Positions 1 through 9,332 of a stretch of 64,000 nt of DNA are shown in pieces. A program made the translations under genes and the position numbers. The notes beneath the pieces are model-generated. The model was not told the origin of the DNA. It saw only the letters and a list, made by a program, of their open reading frames with translations, and did no database searches. Position 1 is the stretch's first letter. Every line of letters begins with the position of its first letter. The stretch is from Anaerolineae bacterium (lineage in GTDB: Bacteria > Chloroflexota > Anaerolineae > 4572-78 > J111): contig JAHDWA010000031.1 of assembly GCA_023382535.1 (NCBI GenBank), positions 1-64,000 of the forward strand. Reading direction: 5' to 3'.

Positions 1-659
1 CCGCCGCCGGGCGGCTCAAAAAAGGCAAGTTGTTCAGGAGTGGGCGACGGGGTCGGGGTCGGTTGGGCGGGGATTGGCGTAGATGTTGGGGTGGGGGTAG
101 GTGGGGGAGGAACCGAGACCGGCGGCAGAGTGGCCGGGTCTATATTACAGCTAACAAATTGGGGGTCGGTGCTAACCCAGCCGGTTTGACCGTCCGGCGT
201 CTGAATCTGGACCCATTGCCCGCCGGGATAGCCAACGGCGCTGAAACCGATGGGGGTCAGCGTTGCGCCCTGGGCCAGCGTGGTGAGCGGGGGAGTATAA
301 GCCACACCCGGACCCGGGCGCACATTCAGCGAAGCAGCGACGACGGTACATGCCGGGACAGGCGTGCCGGTTGACGTTGGCGTTGGCTGAGCCAGCGTAT
401 CGCCGGTGGTTTGGGGGACAGGCGTAGCGGTGGGTGGAATCGAGGTGGGATTGGCTTCGCCGGGGGTCGGGGTAAAAGTCGAAGCAGCCGGTTGAGAAGC
501 TACTGCTTCAGCAGTAAGCGTGGCCGCTGCCGCTTTTTCTACGGCTACCTGGGTAGCGACAAGGTCGGGGGTGGCGGGTGGGGCGGGTGAATTACACGCA
601 CCCACAAATAATCCTAACCCGGCCAGGTTAAAGATCATTTGGCTCAAGCGTAGTTTCAT
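1..659 (-). CDS. SH3-domain lipoprotein, 3' end cut by window edge
   Basis: An open frame of about 219 codons runs off the left edge, so only the N-terminal part is visible. It starts with a lipoprotein signal peptide (lipobox VGAC near residue 22). Then comes an Ala/Thr/Pro-rich spacer with TPTP-like stretches, and a bacterial SH3-like domain at roughly residues 103-172 (SLNVRPGPG near its start, GWVSTDPQFV near its end). Another Thr/Pro-rich linker then leads toward an unseen C-terminal part. Bacterial SH3 domains commonly bind cell-wall or surface ligands, so an envelope-anchored binding role is the likely reading; the ligand cannot be named. It begins 6 bp after the stop of the TPR gene and is presumably co-transcribed with it. 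Confidence 0.8.
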   Translation of the reverse strand, partial: MKLRLSQMIFNLAGLGLFVGACNSPAPPATPDLVATQVAVEKAAAATLTAEAVASQPAASTFTPTPGEANPTSIPPTATPVPQTTGDTLAQPTPTSTGTPVPACTVVAASLNVRPGPGVAYTPPLTTLAQGATLTPIGFSAVGYPGGQWVQIQTPDGQTGWVSTDPQFVSCNIDPATLPPVSVPPPPTPTPTSTPIPAQPTPTPSPTPEQLAFFEPPGG

Positions 660-664
660 GGTTA

Positions 665-2362
665 CTATCCCTCCAAGGCCCGACGTGCCTGCTCTGCCCT
701 GTCGTGATAAGGCTGGCAGTAGCGGTCAATTATATTTTTCAGCAGCTTATCAGCCGGGTTGCCCCCTTTTTGGCTGTCGCCCTGGGCCATGCAGTCAGCA
801 TACGCTTCCTGGGCTTTTTGATACAGATTAAGACTCCCCTGCTTGTCGTCCTGCTTTTGCCGGATGATGGCCTGCTGGTTGTAGGCTACACCCAGGGCCA
901 GGAAGACGTGAGCCAGCGACCGCTGCTGTTTGGCGGCGGTTAAGGACGGGATGATAGCCTGCATTTCCTGGATGGTCGAGTCGAAATAGATGCTGGCTTC
1001 GTCATAAGCCCCTAACTGGAAATAGGCGTCGCCTTTGAGTTGGTAGGCGCCCGCTACGCCAAACCGGGCTTCCAGTTGAAGCTGATCGCCGGGCAGTTTA
1101 GGAGCATTGGCCAGAGCATGTTCATAATTCTTGATGGTCTGCTCCAACTCCGGCCCGGCCAGGCGTTCTTCGGGTGACTGGCGCTGCGCCCGCTGAAAGT
1201 AGACGCCGCCCAGGCCCATATAAGCCCTGGCATAGTCAGGATTGCTGTTCAGGGCCTTGGTAAAGTAGGCTTCAGCGTCGGCGCGGGCCGCTTCCGCCGA
1301 ATCGAAAACCTTTTTGGCCTCCTGCTCATCCCGGCTCAGAAAAAGCGCCTCCCGGCCAATGAAGTAATAGAGAATTTCTTTGCCCTGATTTTTTTCGCCC
1401 CAGTCTTTTAATTCCTGCTCAGCCTGTTGGAAGGTTTCCAAAGCCCTGACCGTCTGGCCGGCCAGATCCCAAATCAAGCCAATGGTGAACCAGCGCAGCG
1501 CCCTGGCCCGCAGGCTGACCTCCGGTTTGAGCGAAGCGATCAGCACCGGGTCGGTGGGATCCAGCGGGATAGGGATGGAGATGGGTGCGCCCAATTGAAA
1601 GGGGCCTTTTAACTCGTCCAGCTCGCCGGTTTCACCTTGCAGCGGTTTCACGTAGAACTTGGGGACAAAACTGGCCGGATTTTGGCTGCCGTCCAGATTG
1701 CCGTAAATGACCAGGTTGGCTTTAATCGTCCTGGCCAGGTTGGCTGCGGCCTCGTCGTCGGCCACCAGGCCGATCTTGACGTTTTTGGCGGCCAGTTCCG
1801 GGCCGTCGTGCCAGACCTGCACATTGAACTCTTGTGGCAGGTTTTTGTATTCATTCTCTAATTCGCTAAAAATCCACTGGCCGAGCTGCTGGCCGTCCGG
1901 TGAGGAGATTAATTGACCGTCAGGGTCAAGCTGACCAATTTCGGCCACGGCAATATTGAAATCGCCGCTCATCTGCGACGGGGTGGGAACAGGGGTGGGC
2001 GTAGCGGTGGGCGGCAGGGCGGGCGTCACCAGACGATAGGAGATGAAGCTGAGCAGCCCCAGCACGCTGACCGCAACAGCGATCAAGGGTAAGGTTGGAA
2101 CGGGAATGACATTGGCCCGGCTGTAGTCGTGGCTGATATTGAGGGGGGCCAGTTGCTCGTTAAGCTGCTCGTCTGAGATATCACCGGCCAGACGCGCCTT
2201 AACCAGCTCGATGGCCGTCTGGTGGTCCTCAATCTGGTTCAGCAGCTCGACCGGGGCATTGCCGCCATACTTGGCCTCGCGCTCCCGGAGGATATTCAAA
2301 TCTTTTTGGAGGATTTTGAGGTATCGTTTAAGTTTGGTTTCGCTCAAGAGTGAGTACCTCAA
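665..2362 (-). CDS. TPR membrane protein with effector-associated-like N-terminus
   Basis: 565 residues. Residues 1-70 form a charged helical segment (NILREREAKYGGNAP, LLNQIEDHQTAI) resembling the small effector-associated-type domain that precedes NACHT, caspase or TPR modules in Chloroflexota and cyanobacteria; this is family recollection, not a search result. A single membrane segment lies near residues 88-108, followed by a TPTPVPTP linker. The next domain (about 130-270, with VQVWHDG and LVIYGNL) is one I recognise only as recurring in such proteins. The C-terminal half holds TPR-like helices (for example YARAYMGLGGVYFQRA). It probably scaffolds protein contacts at the membrane. Its own promoter overlaps the stop codon of the upstream MFS gene. 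Confidence 0.75.
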   Translation of the reverse strand: MRYSLLSETKLKRYLKILQKDLNILREREAKYGGNAPVELLNQIEDHQTAIELVKARLAGDISDEQLNEQLAPLNISHDYSRANVIPVPTLPLIAVAVSVLGLLSFISYRLVTPALPPTATPTPVPTPSQMSGDFNIAVAEIGQLDPDGQLISSPDGQQLGQWIFSELENEYKNLPQEFNVQVWHDGPELAAKNVKIGLVADDEAAANLARTIKANLVIYGNLDGSQNPASFVPKFYVKPLQGETGELDELKGPFQLGAPISIPIPLDPTDPVLIASLKPEVSLRARALRWFTIGLIWDLAGQTVRALETFQQAEQELKDWGEKNQGKEILYYFIGREALFLSRDEQEAKKVFDSAEAARADAEAYFTKALNSNPDYARAYMGLGGVYFQRAQRQSPEERLAGPELEQTIKNYEHALANAPKLPGDQLQLEARFGVAGAYQLKGDAYFQLGAYDEASIYFDSTIQEMQAIIPSLTAAKQQRSLAHVFLALGVAYNQQAIIRQKQDDKQGSLNLYQKAQEAYADCMAQGDSQKGGNPADKLLKNIIDRYCQPYHDRAEQARRALEG

Positions 2363-2426
2363 GTCAATGAGCCGGGTTGGGGCCAGGCGTCGCTTTTAAT
2401 TGGGGGGTGCAGCTCGGTCTAACAAA

Positions 2427-2455
2427 ATTATAACATGGGCGGCAGGCAATTACAA
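2427..2455 (-). promoter_or_regulatory. Sigma70-type promoter of the TPR/SH3 gene pair
   Basis: Read on the minus strand: TTGTAA, a 17-bp spacer, TATAAT, with TGT directly upstream of the -10 (extended -10). The -35 box overlaps the stop codon of the MFS gene. Transcription would start near 2420, about 60 nt before the ATG at 2362. Confidence 0.65.
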
Positions 2456-3898
2456 TTTACCTGAAATTGAGGGGCTGGCCAATTCGGAGATTTTATCGGG
2501 GTGTTGGACAACAGGGGGGGTGACAGCACTTTGGGTAATTGTGGCTAATTCGGCGGCACGGTTCTTCAGGCCGGCGGCCAGAAGGATCATCACCAGGGCC
2601 ACCAGACCAAGGACGCCATAGGCCGAGCTGTAGCCGGCCACACCGCCGCCAAAGCTGGCCGCAATGGCGCCTACCAGCGCTCCACTGGTCAACTGGCCGA
2701 CGCCGGTGAAAATGGTGATAAGGGCTTGCGCCGCCGCCCGTTCTTGTGCCGGGGCTTCGTTGAGCATAATGTAGCGGATGGGGGCGCCCAGCAGCGCCGA
2801 CAAGCCTAAACCCATCAAAACACCCGTGCTGAAGAAGATGATCCAACTCTGCGGGAAAAAGCTTAACAGCAGGATGCCTATCGTTAGCAAAGAGGCGCCG
2901 CTCATAATGACTACTCTAGAACCAACTTTGTCCAACATTCGCCCGGAGACTGGCGCGCCCACAGCCAAGGCCAGTACAACAGGCATTAATAAAAAGCTGG
3001 CGGTTGAGTCGCTTACGGCAAAAGCTGCTACGGCCAGAGCTGGGATAAAGATCACTCCCGACTCGCCCAGACCAGCGCCAAAAGAGAGCAGGCTGGCCAG
3101 CGACAACTGCCGCGAGGCAAACAGACGCAAATCCAGCACCGGATCGGCAGCTCTGCGTTCAAGAAAAATAAAAAGAGGCAGCAGGAGCAGGGCCAGGGCC
3201 AGTGAAGGCCACACCCTCAGGCCGGTAACGCTGTCCCAGAAATGAGCTGTGTTAATCTGAGTCAGGCCGTAGGTAAGGAAACTTAGCATCAAGGCCAGGA
3301 CCAGCATGCCGGCCCAATCGAATGACCGGCGGTTTTGCAGGGGAATGTTGGGCAAAAGCGGGGGGGCGACCAAAAGCACAGCCAAAGCAATCGGCAGGTT
3401 GATGGCAAAAAGCCAGCGCCAATGCGCCAGAAGCAGCACCCCGCCGATAATAGGCCCGACGATAAAAGCCAGGCCAAAAACTGCGCCGATCAAGCCCAGG
3501 GCGCTGCCACGCTTCTCGGGAGGAAAGGTATCGCCGATGACGGCGGAGGCCACCGGGAAAATTCCGCCGGAGCCTAAGCCCTGGATGGCTCGCCCCAGCA
3601 GGACGATGGCAAAAGAGGGGGCTGATGCGACGATAAAGGACCCTAGAGCGAACAGGATAATATCGGCCAGATAAACGGAGCGTCGCCCCCACAGGTCCGA
3701 CAGTTTGGCCATGAGGGGAGTACCGATCAGGTTAAAAAAGACGTAAGTGGTAAACAGCCAGGTCACGGCCCGGTCGTCTACGTTGAAATAATCACGAATG
3801 GTCGGCAGGGCCGGACCAACAATGGCGATATCCAGAGCGGCCATCAGCACGCCCACAAAAAGTACTGCCAACAGCCGGTTGCGTTTTTGGTTATCCAT
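2450..3898 (-). CDS. MFS drug/metabolite exporter, DHA2 (EmrB/QacA-like) type
   Basis: 482 residues, almost entirely hydrophobic, with the length expected of a 14-helix DHA2-type major facilitator. The first helix carries DIAIVGPALPTI, the usual DHA2 motif around a membrane-embedded Asp. The loop-2 motif is visible as LSDLWGRRSVYL and the antiporter motif C as GPIIGGVLL. It should export small hydrophobic or cationic compounds by proton antiport; the substrate cannot be read. It starts 13 bp after the PH-like membrane protein and is the last gene of the block beginning with the penicillin-binding protein. A separate promoter for the following gene overlaps its stop codon. Confidence 0.88.
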   Translation of the reverse strand: MDNQKRNRLLAVLFVGVLMAALDIAIVGPALPTIRDYFNVDDRAVTWLFTTYVFFNLIGTPLMAKLSDLWGRRSVYLADIILFALGSFIVASAPSFAIVLLGRAIQGLGSGGIFPVASAVIGDTFPPEKRGSALGLIGAVFGLAFIVGPIIGGVLLLAHWRWLFAINLPIALAVLLVAPPLLPNIPLQNRRSFDWAGMLVLALMLSFLTYGLTQINTAHFWDSVTGLRVWPSLALALLLLPLFIFLERRAADPVLDLRLFASRQLSLASLLSFGAGLGESGVIFIPALAVAAFAVSDSTASFLLMPVVLALAVGAPVSGRMLDKVGSRVVIMSGASLLTIGILLLSFFPQSWIIFFSTGVLMGLGLSALLGAPIRYIMLNEAPAQERAAAQALITIFTGVGQLTSGALVGAIAASFGGGVAGYSSAYGVLGLVALVMILLAAGLKNRAAELATITQSAVTPPVVQHPDKISELASPSISGKL

Positions 3899-3911
3899 AC
3901 TTTTTCCTAAA

Positions 3912-4799
3912 TCACGTTAACGTTATCACGGCGACCCACAGGCAAAGCTGTACAGTTACGGTACTGCCCCATAACAAGTAAGCCGCCACTTTTTCCCAGC
4001 GATAAATCAGGCCGCCAAAAAAGGCGTTGACTAACAACACGGCTGCACCGGCCAGCGGCAGGGTGAAGAGGGCCGATTTATCGGCGATGCGGTCGGCCAC
4101 ACCAAAGGCATTGAAATGAATGGGCAGGGAACGGGGTAACTCGGCAAAGTTGAGGCAGAGATAACCCAAAAGGGAGAAGCAGGCCAGCGCGCCCAGACCA
4201 AACAGCCCCCATGTCAGCGGATCGGCCAGGAGAGGATAACTGAAGGGCCAACTGCGGCGCAGGCCCACCGACCAGTGCTGGGTAGGGCCAAGCGCCTGGC
4301 GAGCCTGCCAGGCTGCGAGAAAATCATCAGGCTGCCGGGGAGAGATGACATACGTCTGCTGGGGCGTGACTACCAGCAGGCTTTCGGTAGGGCCGGCCGT
4401 GGCCAAAAACTTTAGCTTGCCGTACTCAGCCAATTCACCCCAACCAAAGCGCAATCCGGCCAGATTCAAACCTCTAAAGGTGGGGAGAGCTGGCAGCGTT
4501 TTGCCGGGGACAATTTCTTTGATGCTTTCAATGGGGACAAGCACTTGAGCCAGGCCCCACTGGATAGCCAGGCCATTGCGACTGAGGTGGTAGTGTAGTT
4601 TAAATGCAACGACGGCCCAATAAAGGACCAGCAGCATCACGCCCAAAACAACTAAAATTCCGACCAGGAGTTTGAATATATCGGCCAGATTGCTTTGGCG
4701 GGGCAGCAGGTTGACGAGCACAATGGCAGCGGCGCAGGTAATCAGCGCAAACCCTAGTGAAACAAAACCGCTGCGCGTGGGATAGGGCGAAAAATTCAT
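3912..4799 (-). CDS. Membrane protein with bacterial PH-like and DUF1648-like regions
   Basis: 295 residues. Two N-terminal transmembrane helices (about 14-30 and 42-65) precede a soluble PH-like domain, roughly residues 75-170, containing VLVPIESIKEIVPG and YVISPRQPDDFL, typical of bPH domains. A C-terminal membrane part follows, with ELPRSLPIHFNAFGVADR, similar to the DUF1648/SdpI-type motif in which a bacterium-facing loop lies between helices. No enzymatic residues are seen. It is probably an integral membrane protein of envelope maintenance, but the function is unknown. It lies between surE and the MFS exporter, and a composite inverted repeat fills the gap in front of it. Confidence 0.65.
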   Translation of the reverse strand: MNFSPYPTRSGFVSLGFALITCAAAIVLVNLLPRQSNLADIFKLLVGILVVLGVMLLVLYWAVVAFKLHYHLSRNGLAIQWGLAQVLVPIESIKEIVPGKTLPALPTFRGLNLAGLRFGWGELAEYGKLKFLATAGPTESLLVVTPQQTYVISPRQPDDFLAAWQARQALGPTQHWSVGLRRSWPFSYPLLADPLTWGLFGLGALACFSLLGYLCLNFAELPRSLPIHFNAFGVADRIADKSALFTLPLAGAAVLLVNAFFGGLIYRWEKVAAYLLWGSTVTVQLCLWVAVITLT

Positions 4800-4808
4800 A
4801 ATGTGTGA

Positions 4809-4921
4809 GGCGAAGAGACGAGGATAGAAGATAGAGAATAGAGGATAGCAGATAGGCGTAGCTGGTTAAGGTAAATTTCAATCTGCTATCTTCGATCTAC
4901 AATCTTCAATCTTCGCTCTTT
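4809..4921. repeat. Composite STRR-like inverted repeat (GAxGATA units)
   Basis: The left arm (4809-4858) is a run of degenerate 7-8-base units such as GAAGATA, GAGAATA, GAGGATA and GCAGATA. The right arm (4880-4921) carries the complementary words (CTATCTTC, CAATCTTC). The two arms can fold back across a loop of about 20 bases. It fills the whole gap between the surE stop and the ATG at 4799, leaving no clear ribosome binding site there. Confidence 0.75.
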
Positions 4922-5746
4922 TTACAACTCCTCCAGCTTCCAGCGTTTCAATTCGTCCATGAAGCGATAGGCGGTCAGATCCAGGTTGATGGGGGTAATG
5001 GAAATCAGGTTATTGGCCAGCGCCCAGATGTCGGTGCCGTGATCGGGGACGCCCCGCGGCGGCTGGCCGCCGATCCAATAGTAGGGCCGCCCGCGCGGGT
5101 CCTGCCGGGCGACCAGTTCATCCCGGTAGACGCGCTGCCCCAGGCGGGTCAGTTCAACGCCTTTAATGTGCGCCCAGGGGGCGCTGGGAATATTGACATT
5201 GAGCAGCATGTTGGCCGGCAGGCCGTGCTCCAGCACTTTTTGGGCTAACCTGGCGCAGTAGGCCGCCATCGGCGCGTAGTCAATTTCGGCATGTTCCATC
5301 CGCAGGGCCTCGTCGCTGAAGCCGCGCGAGATGGCCAGGTCCATTTCTTTTTCTTCAAAATCACGGGAAATGGCGATGGCCGGCAGCCCTTCGATGGTCG
5401 CCTCCACCGCCGCCGCGACCGTGCCGGAGTAGAAGACATCATAGCCGAGGTTGGCGCCGTGATTAATGCCGGAGACAACTAGATCGGGCCGGCGCTCGAT
5501 CACGCCCAGCATGGCCAGGGCCACACAGTCGGGCGGGGGGGCCGAAGAGACAAAAGCCTGGCTGCCGTCGGGCAGGGTATAGGGGTCGGCCCGGAGGGGT
5601 TTATGCATGGTTTTGGGATGCCCGGAGGCCGACCAGTTGTGATCTGGGGCAAAAACCAAGGTCTCGGCCACCGTATCCAACGCCTTTTTCAGCGGGAACA
5701 GGGCCGGGGCGTTGATGCCGTCGTCGTTGGTAATTAAGATAAGCAT
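4922..5746 (-). CDS. surE: 5'/3'-nucleotidase SurE
   Basis: 274 residues, the usual SurE length. The metal-binding N-terminus ITNDDGINAPAL, the NWSASGHPKT segment and the GINHGANLGYDVFYSGTV block are all present, matching the SurE phosphatase core. It dephosphorylates nucleoside 5'- and 3'-monophosphates and probably short polyphosphates in the cytoplasm in a divalent-metal-dependent way. It starts 9 bp downstream of the penicillin-binding protein gene, so the two are almost certainly on one transcript. The coupling to cell-wall synthesis is positional only. Confidence 0.95.
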   Translation of the reverse strand: MLILITNDDGINAPALFPLKKALDTVAETLVFAPDHNWSASGHPKTMHKPLRADPYTLPDGSQAFVSSAPPPDCVALAMLGVIERRPDLVVSGINHGANLGYDVFYSGTVAAAVEATIEGLPAIAISRDFEEKEMDLAISRGFSDEALRMEHAEIDYAPMAAYCARLAQKVLEHGLPANMLLNVNIPSAPWAHIKGVELTRLGQRVYRDELVARQDPRGRPYYWIGGQPPRGVPDHGTDIWALANNLISITPINLDLTAYRFMDELKRWKLEEL

Positions 5747-5755
5747 AACTGTTTA

Positions 5756-8700
5756 TTAACCTGGTGCCGCATCATAACTGAAATAGCGTATATCGCTCCT
5801 GGCATAGCGCCCTTCGAGCGGGGTCTGTTGTAATAAGCCAATGGAGGCGGCAAACGGCGTTCTCTCCCGATAAATGGGCGGCAACAGGTAGCCTTGACTC
5901 TGGTCTGCCCCTTCTTCCTCTTCCTTTTCCTCCTCTTTATGCCTGACCTGGATGCGGATGGGTTCGGTCTTGCTTTCGTTCCCGGCCGAGTCGTAAGCGA
6001 CGACATGAATCAGGTGGGTTTCGGTGTAGTTGAGGGTGGTGCTGATGATGCTAAAGCCGCCTGAGTAGACTTTTTGATAGCCGATCCACTTTTCGGGGGC
6101 AAAGCCGGCGGGCCAGGTGGCCAGTTCCGCCGGGTCGGTGATGGTTTGGGTCACGCTGATCACTTCGCTGATGGTCATAACGCCGGTGGTGGTAATGGAG
6201 CCGTCCGGCTGGGTAATGACGACCGGCTGAACAAGCGGCGCTTCCTGATAGAGAATGGGGGTATCCGTCATGACGATATTCCAGCGCAGGGTATAGGGGG
6301 CGACCGTACTTTCGCCGATTTTTTGGTTGTCCAGGAAAAACTCGACCCGGTTCATGGAGAAGTTATCCACGGCATCGGCTTGAATATTGACCCACAGATC
6401 ATCTTCCTGCACGTAGGTTTTATCGGCTTCCGGGTTGACCAATTCTACCGTGGGCGGGGTGTTATCTACCGTAACCTGCACGGCTTTGCGCTCGAGGCCC
6501 TGATCGCCTTTAACAACGGTTAGCTGCAAAGTATACAGCCCTTCTTCCTCGGCCGTGGTGTCCCAATATTCCAGGGGGGCGTTCTCGATCTGATTGGCAT
6601 AGTCCTGGCCCAACTGCCGCCACTCGGCCGGGTTAAGCCCTTTGCCCACCTCCAGGCGGTAGAGCTGGAAATTGTCGGCTTTGGCATTGCCGGTAATAAT
6701 TTGGCCGCCTTTGATGTACTCGTAAGGGCGCGGGCTGATAATGGCGACCGGTCCCACGTTGACGGCCGGGCCGGTGCTGTCATCATACTCCGTCGGCGGC
6801 TGCGGGATGCCGTTCTCGCGCACCCAGTCGGCGGCCACAGGCGGGTAGATCTCATAGACTCGCTCTTCTACCAGTTCAGGCGGGGTGTAGGCCGTCGCCA
6901 GCTTGCCGTTCTCACGGTTAATGCGAACCATCTGGTGAACGTTGTCTCGCTGGGTCGGCTCGGTCCCTTCGAGGAAAAGCTCGACCACGCTGCCGGGGGT
7001 GTAGTCGCTGGGCAGGAGGCCGGAAAGCGAGTCCACCCGGACATCTACCAGGCCGGGCGGGCGCTGCCACTCTTCCACCGGCTTGCCTTGCAGATAATAG
7101 AGCATCACATCGTGCCAGATCGGCGCAGCGCCGGACAGGCCGGTGACGTCTTTCATCTCCTCGTTGTTATTATTGCCCACCCAGACCGCCGTAGCGAGCT
7201 GCGGGGTAAAGCCGACCGTCCAGTTGTCTCTAAAGTTGTTGGTCGTGCCGGTTTTGGCGGCGATAGGCCGGTCTTCAAAATCCTTTTTCAGCACGCTGTT
7301 AGCCCCAAAACCGGGGGTGCGGGCATTGTTATCCGATAGGATGTCTACCATCAGGTAAGCCAGGGCAGGGTCAACAATTTGCTCGGTGGTCGGTTGTTTG
7401 TATTCGTAAATCACATTGCCGGCCTTATCTTCAATGCGCAAGATCGAAACCGGATCGAGGGTGCGGTGGCCGGGGCGACGATCCACTTCCGGCACGGGCT
7501 GGCCGGCCATAGCGCCCAGATTAGCCCAAACACTGTAAGCGTAGGCCATGTCCAGGGGCTTGACTTCACCCCCGCCCAACGTAAGCGCCAGCCCATAATA
7601 ATCCTGGTTAAGGGTGGTGATGCCCATACGGTGAGCGGTAGCAATGACATTCTTTACCCCCGCTTTGCTCAAAGCCCACACGGCCGGAATGTTATAGCTG
7701 CTGGCTAGAGCATTACGCAAGCGTACCGGTCCATGATATTTACCCAGGCCGGTCGGGTCGTAATTTTCGGGCACGTAGGGTGGGTTGGGATCGTCGGGGA
7801 AGGATTGGCGCACATCCATGACCATCGTAGCGGCATTGTAAACACCCTGGGAGAAGAGGGTCATGTAGTTGAAGGGTTTAAACGACGAGCCGGGCTGGCG
7901 GCCAGGGTCAGCCGTACAAACGTTGACATTACCATCATTTTCCTCATCCCAATAATCCACGCTGCCGACCATGGCCAGGATCTCACCGGTTTTGGGACGG
8001 ATCGAAACCACGCAGGCGTTGCTGGCATTGTGCTCCTCTTCCAGGAGTTGCTTGATGTGCGTGGCGGCAATTTCTTGGGCTTTGTTATTCAGGTCAAGGT
8101 CAAGGGTGGTGTAGACTCTCAGGCCGCCGCGATAAATCATTTCCGGGTCGGAAATATTGTAGCGTGCGGGGGCGCGCTCCAACTCTTTGCGCACATGCAC
8201 GGCAAAATGGGGCGCGACAATGTCGAAGCGTTGTTCCTCCTCCTGCCTGACTTTGAGTGGTTCGTTGTAAATCTGGTCAGCCTCTTCCGCCGTAATCGCC
8301 CCTTCCTCAACCATCCGGTTCAGAGTAATCCGCTGGCGATTCTTGGCGATATCGAAGTTGTCAATCGGATTGTAATAAGGATTTTGCGGAATAGCCGCCA
8401 GCATGGCACATTCGGCCCTGGAGAGGGCGCTGGCCGGCTTGTCAAAATAGACCCGCGCGGCCGCGTCAATGCCGTACGCCAGGTTAAAGTAACCGTTTGT
8501 GTTGAAGTACCATTCCAAAATCTGATCTTTACTAAAGCGGCGGGTAATTTCAATGGCCAGGATGACTTCTTTCACTTTGCGGGTGTAAGAAAGCTGAGTC
8601 CGTTCTTCCTCGTTAATCAAGATATTTTTAATGAGCTGTTGGGTGATGGAACTGCCCCCCTGAATCCGTTCACCGCGTAGATTTTGAACAAAGGCGCGGC

Positions 8701-9115
8701 CAATACCTTCCGGATCGAAGCCGGGGTTGTTATAAAAGTTTTTATCTTCCAGAATAATCGTAGAGTCTCGGCAAAATTCAGGTATTTCACTCAATCCGAT
8801 ATAGCTGCGGTCGCCTCGATACGGGTCAAAGATTTCATAGAGCAGAGTTTTGCCGGTACGGTCAAAGATTTTGGTAGTTTCAAAATCCTCCTGCTCTGTT
8901 TCAATGGCAGTAGGGTCGGGAAGCTGCCGGGCAAAACTTTCATAGAACGCGTAGGCCGAACCGACGGTGGTGAGAATGACCGCCAAAACGGCGGCGACCC
9001 CAACAGCCAGTAGGGCAATGGCTGCGTTTAGAAGATAGAGAAAAATTTTCGGTTTTTGTTCCAGCAGCCGCCGGCGGCGGCGGCGCGTAATCATCACTTT
9101 GCGATTCGTTAGCAT
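5756..9115 (-). CDS. Bifunctional class A penicillin-binding protein (PBP1A family) with Ig-like tail
   Basis: 1119 residues. A basic cytoplasmic start is followed by one membrane anchor (about 24-58). The GT51 glycosyltransferase domain has the catalytic segment EDKNFYNNPGFDPEGIGRA near residue 122 and GGSSITQQLIKN. The transpeptidase domain has the SxxK nucleophile in PGSSFKPFN (near residue 410), SYN in SSYNIPAV, and KTGTTNNF near residue 620. The C-terminal 350 or so residues contain Ig-like repeats (ITGNAKADNFQLYRLEVG, VDNTPPTVELVNP), which makes it longer than typical PBP1A. It polymerises and cross-links peptidoglycan outside the membrane. It is the first gene of a block with surE, the PH-like protein and the MFS exporter. 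Confidence 0.93.
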   Translation of the reverse strand: MLTNRKVMITRRRRRRLLEQKPKIFLYLLNAAIALLAVGVAAVLAVILTTVGSAYAFYESFARQLPDPTAIETEQEDFETTKIFDRTGKTLLYEIFDPYRGDRSYIGLSEIPEFCRDSTIILEDKNFYNNPGFDPEGIGRAFVQNLRGERIQGGSSITQQLIKNILINEEERTQLSYTRKVKEVILAIEITRRFSKDQILEWYFNTNGYFNLAYGIDAAARVYFDKPASALSRAECAMLAAIPQNPYYNPIDNFDIAKNRQRITLNRMVEEGAITAEEADQIYNEPLKVRQEEEQRFDIVAPHFAVHVRKELERAPARYNISDPEMIYRGGLRVYTTLDLDLNNKAQEIAATHIKQLLEEEHNASNACVVSIRPKTGEILAMVGSVDYWDEENDGNVNVCTADPGRQPGSSFKPFNYMTLFSQGVYNAATMVMDVRQSFPDDPNPPYVPENYDPTGLGKYHGPVRLRNALASSYNIPAVWALSKAGVKNVIATAHRMGITTLNQDYYGLALTLGGGEVKPLDMAYAYSVWANLGAMAGQPVPEVDRRPGHRTLDPVSILRIEDKAGNVIYEYKQPTTEQIVDPALAYLMVDILSDNNARTPGFGANSVLKKDFEDRPIAAKTGTTNNFRDNWTVGFTPQLATAVWVGNNNNEEMKDVTGLSGAAPIWHDVMLYYLQGKPVEEWQRPPGLVDVRVDSLSGLLPSDYTPGSVVELFLEGTEPTQRDNVHQMVRINRENGKLATAYTPPELVEERVYEIYPPVAADWVRENGIPQPPTEYDDSTGPAVNVGPVAIISPRPYEYIKGGQIITGNAKADNFQLYRLEVGKGLNPAEWRQLGQDYANQIENAPLEYWDTTAEEEGLYTLQLTVVKGDQGLERKAVQVTVDNTPPTVELVNPEADKTYVQEDDLWVNIQADAVDNFSMNRVEFFLDNQKIGESTVAPYTLRWNIVMTDTPILYQEAPLVQPVVITQPDGSITTTGVMTISEVISVTQTITDPAELATWPAGFAPEKWIGYQKVYSGGFSIISTTLNYTETHLIHVVAYDSAGNESKTEPIRIQVRHKEEEKEEEEGADQSQGYLLPPIYRERTPFAASIGLLQQTPLEGRYARSDIRYFSYDAAPG

Positions 9116-9279
9116 AGCTCTCCTGATGCTTTAACCACCAAAGCGTCATGTTAGCAGAAAGGGGGAGGTTGGGCAAGTCTTAAAGTTTGGGGGTAAACCT
9201 CGATGGTTTTCGCGAAGCGTACCTTTGAGGTCTTTCCCCTCCCCTTGTTAAAAACTTAACAGAATATCGAGCAATCAAG

Positions 9280-9308
9280 TTTACACACCGTTACCCATGT
9301 GGTAGAAT
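9280..9308 (+). promoter_or_regulatory. Sigma70-type promoter of the response regulator gene
   Basis: TTTACA at 9280-9285, a 17-bp spacer, and TAGAAT at 9303-9308 with TGG immediately before it (extended -10). Transcription would begin near 9315, giving a leader of less than 20 nt before the ATG at 9333, where GAAGGG serves as ribosome binding site. Confidence 0.7.
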
Positions 9309-9332
9309 AAGTACCTTAGTGAAGGGCTTCCC

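Noticed and set aside
30..374. Plus-strand open frame at the left end
   Set aside because: It is antisense to the SH3 lipoprotein, whose lipobox and domain motifs are clear.
7733..8680. Long open frame on the plus strand opposite the penicillin-binding protein
   Set aside because: It mirrors the codon structure of a clear gene on the other strand, has no recognisable domain, and has no promoter or ribosome site.
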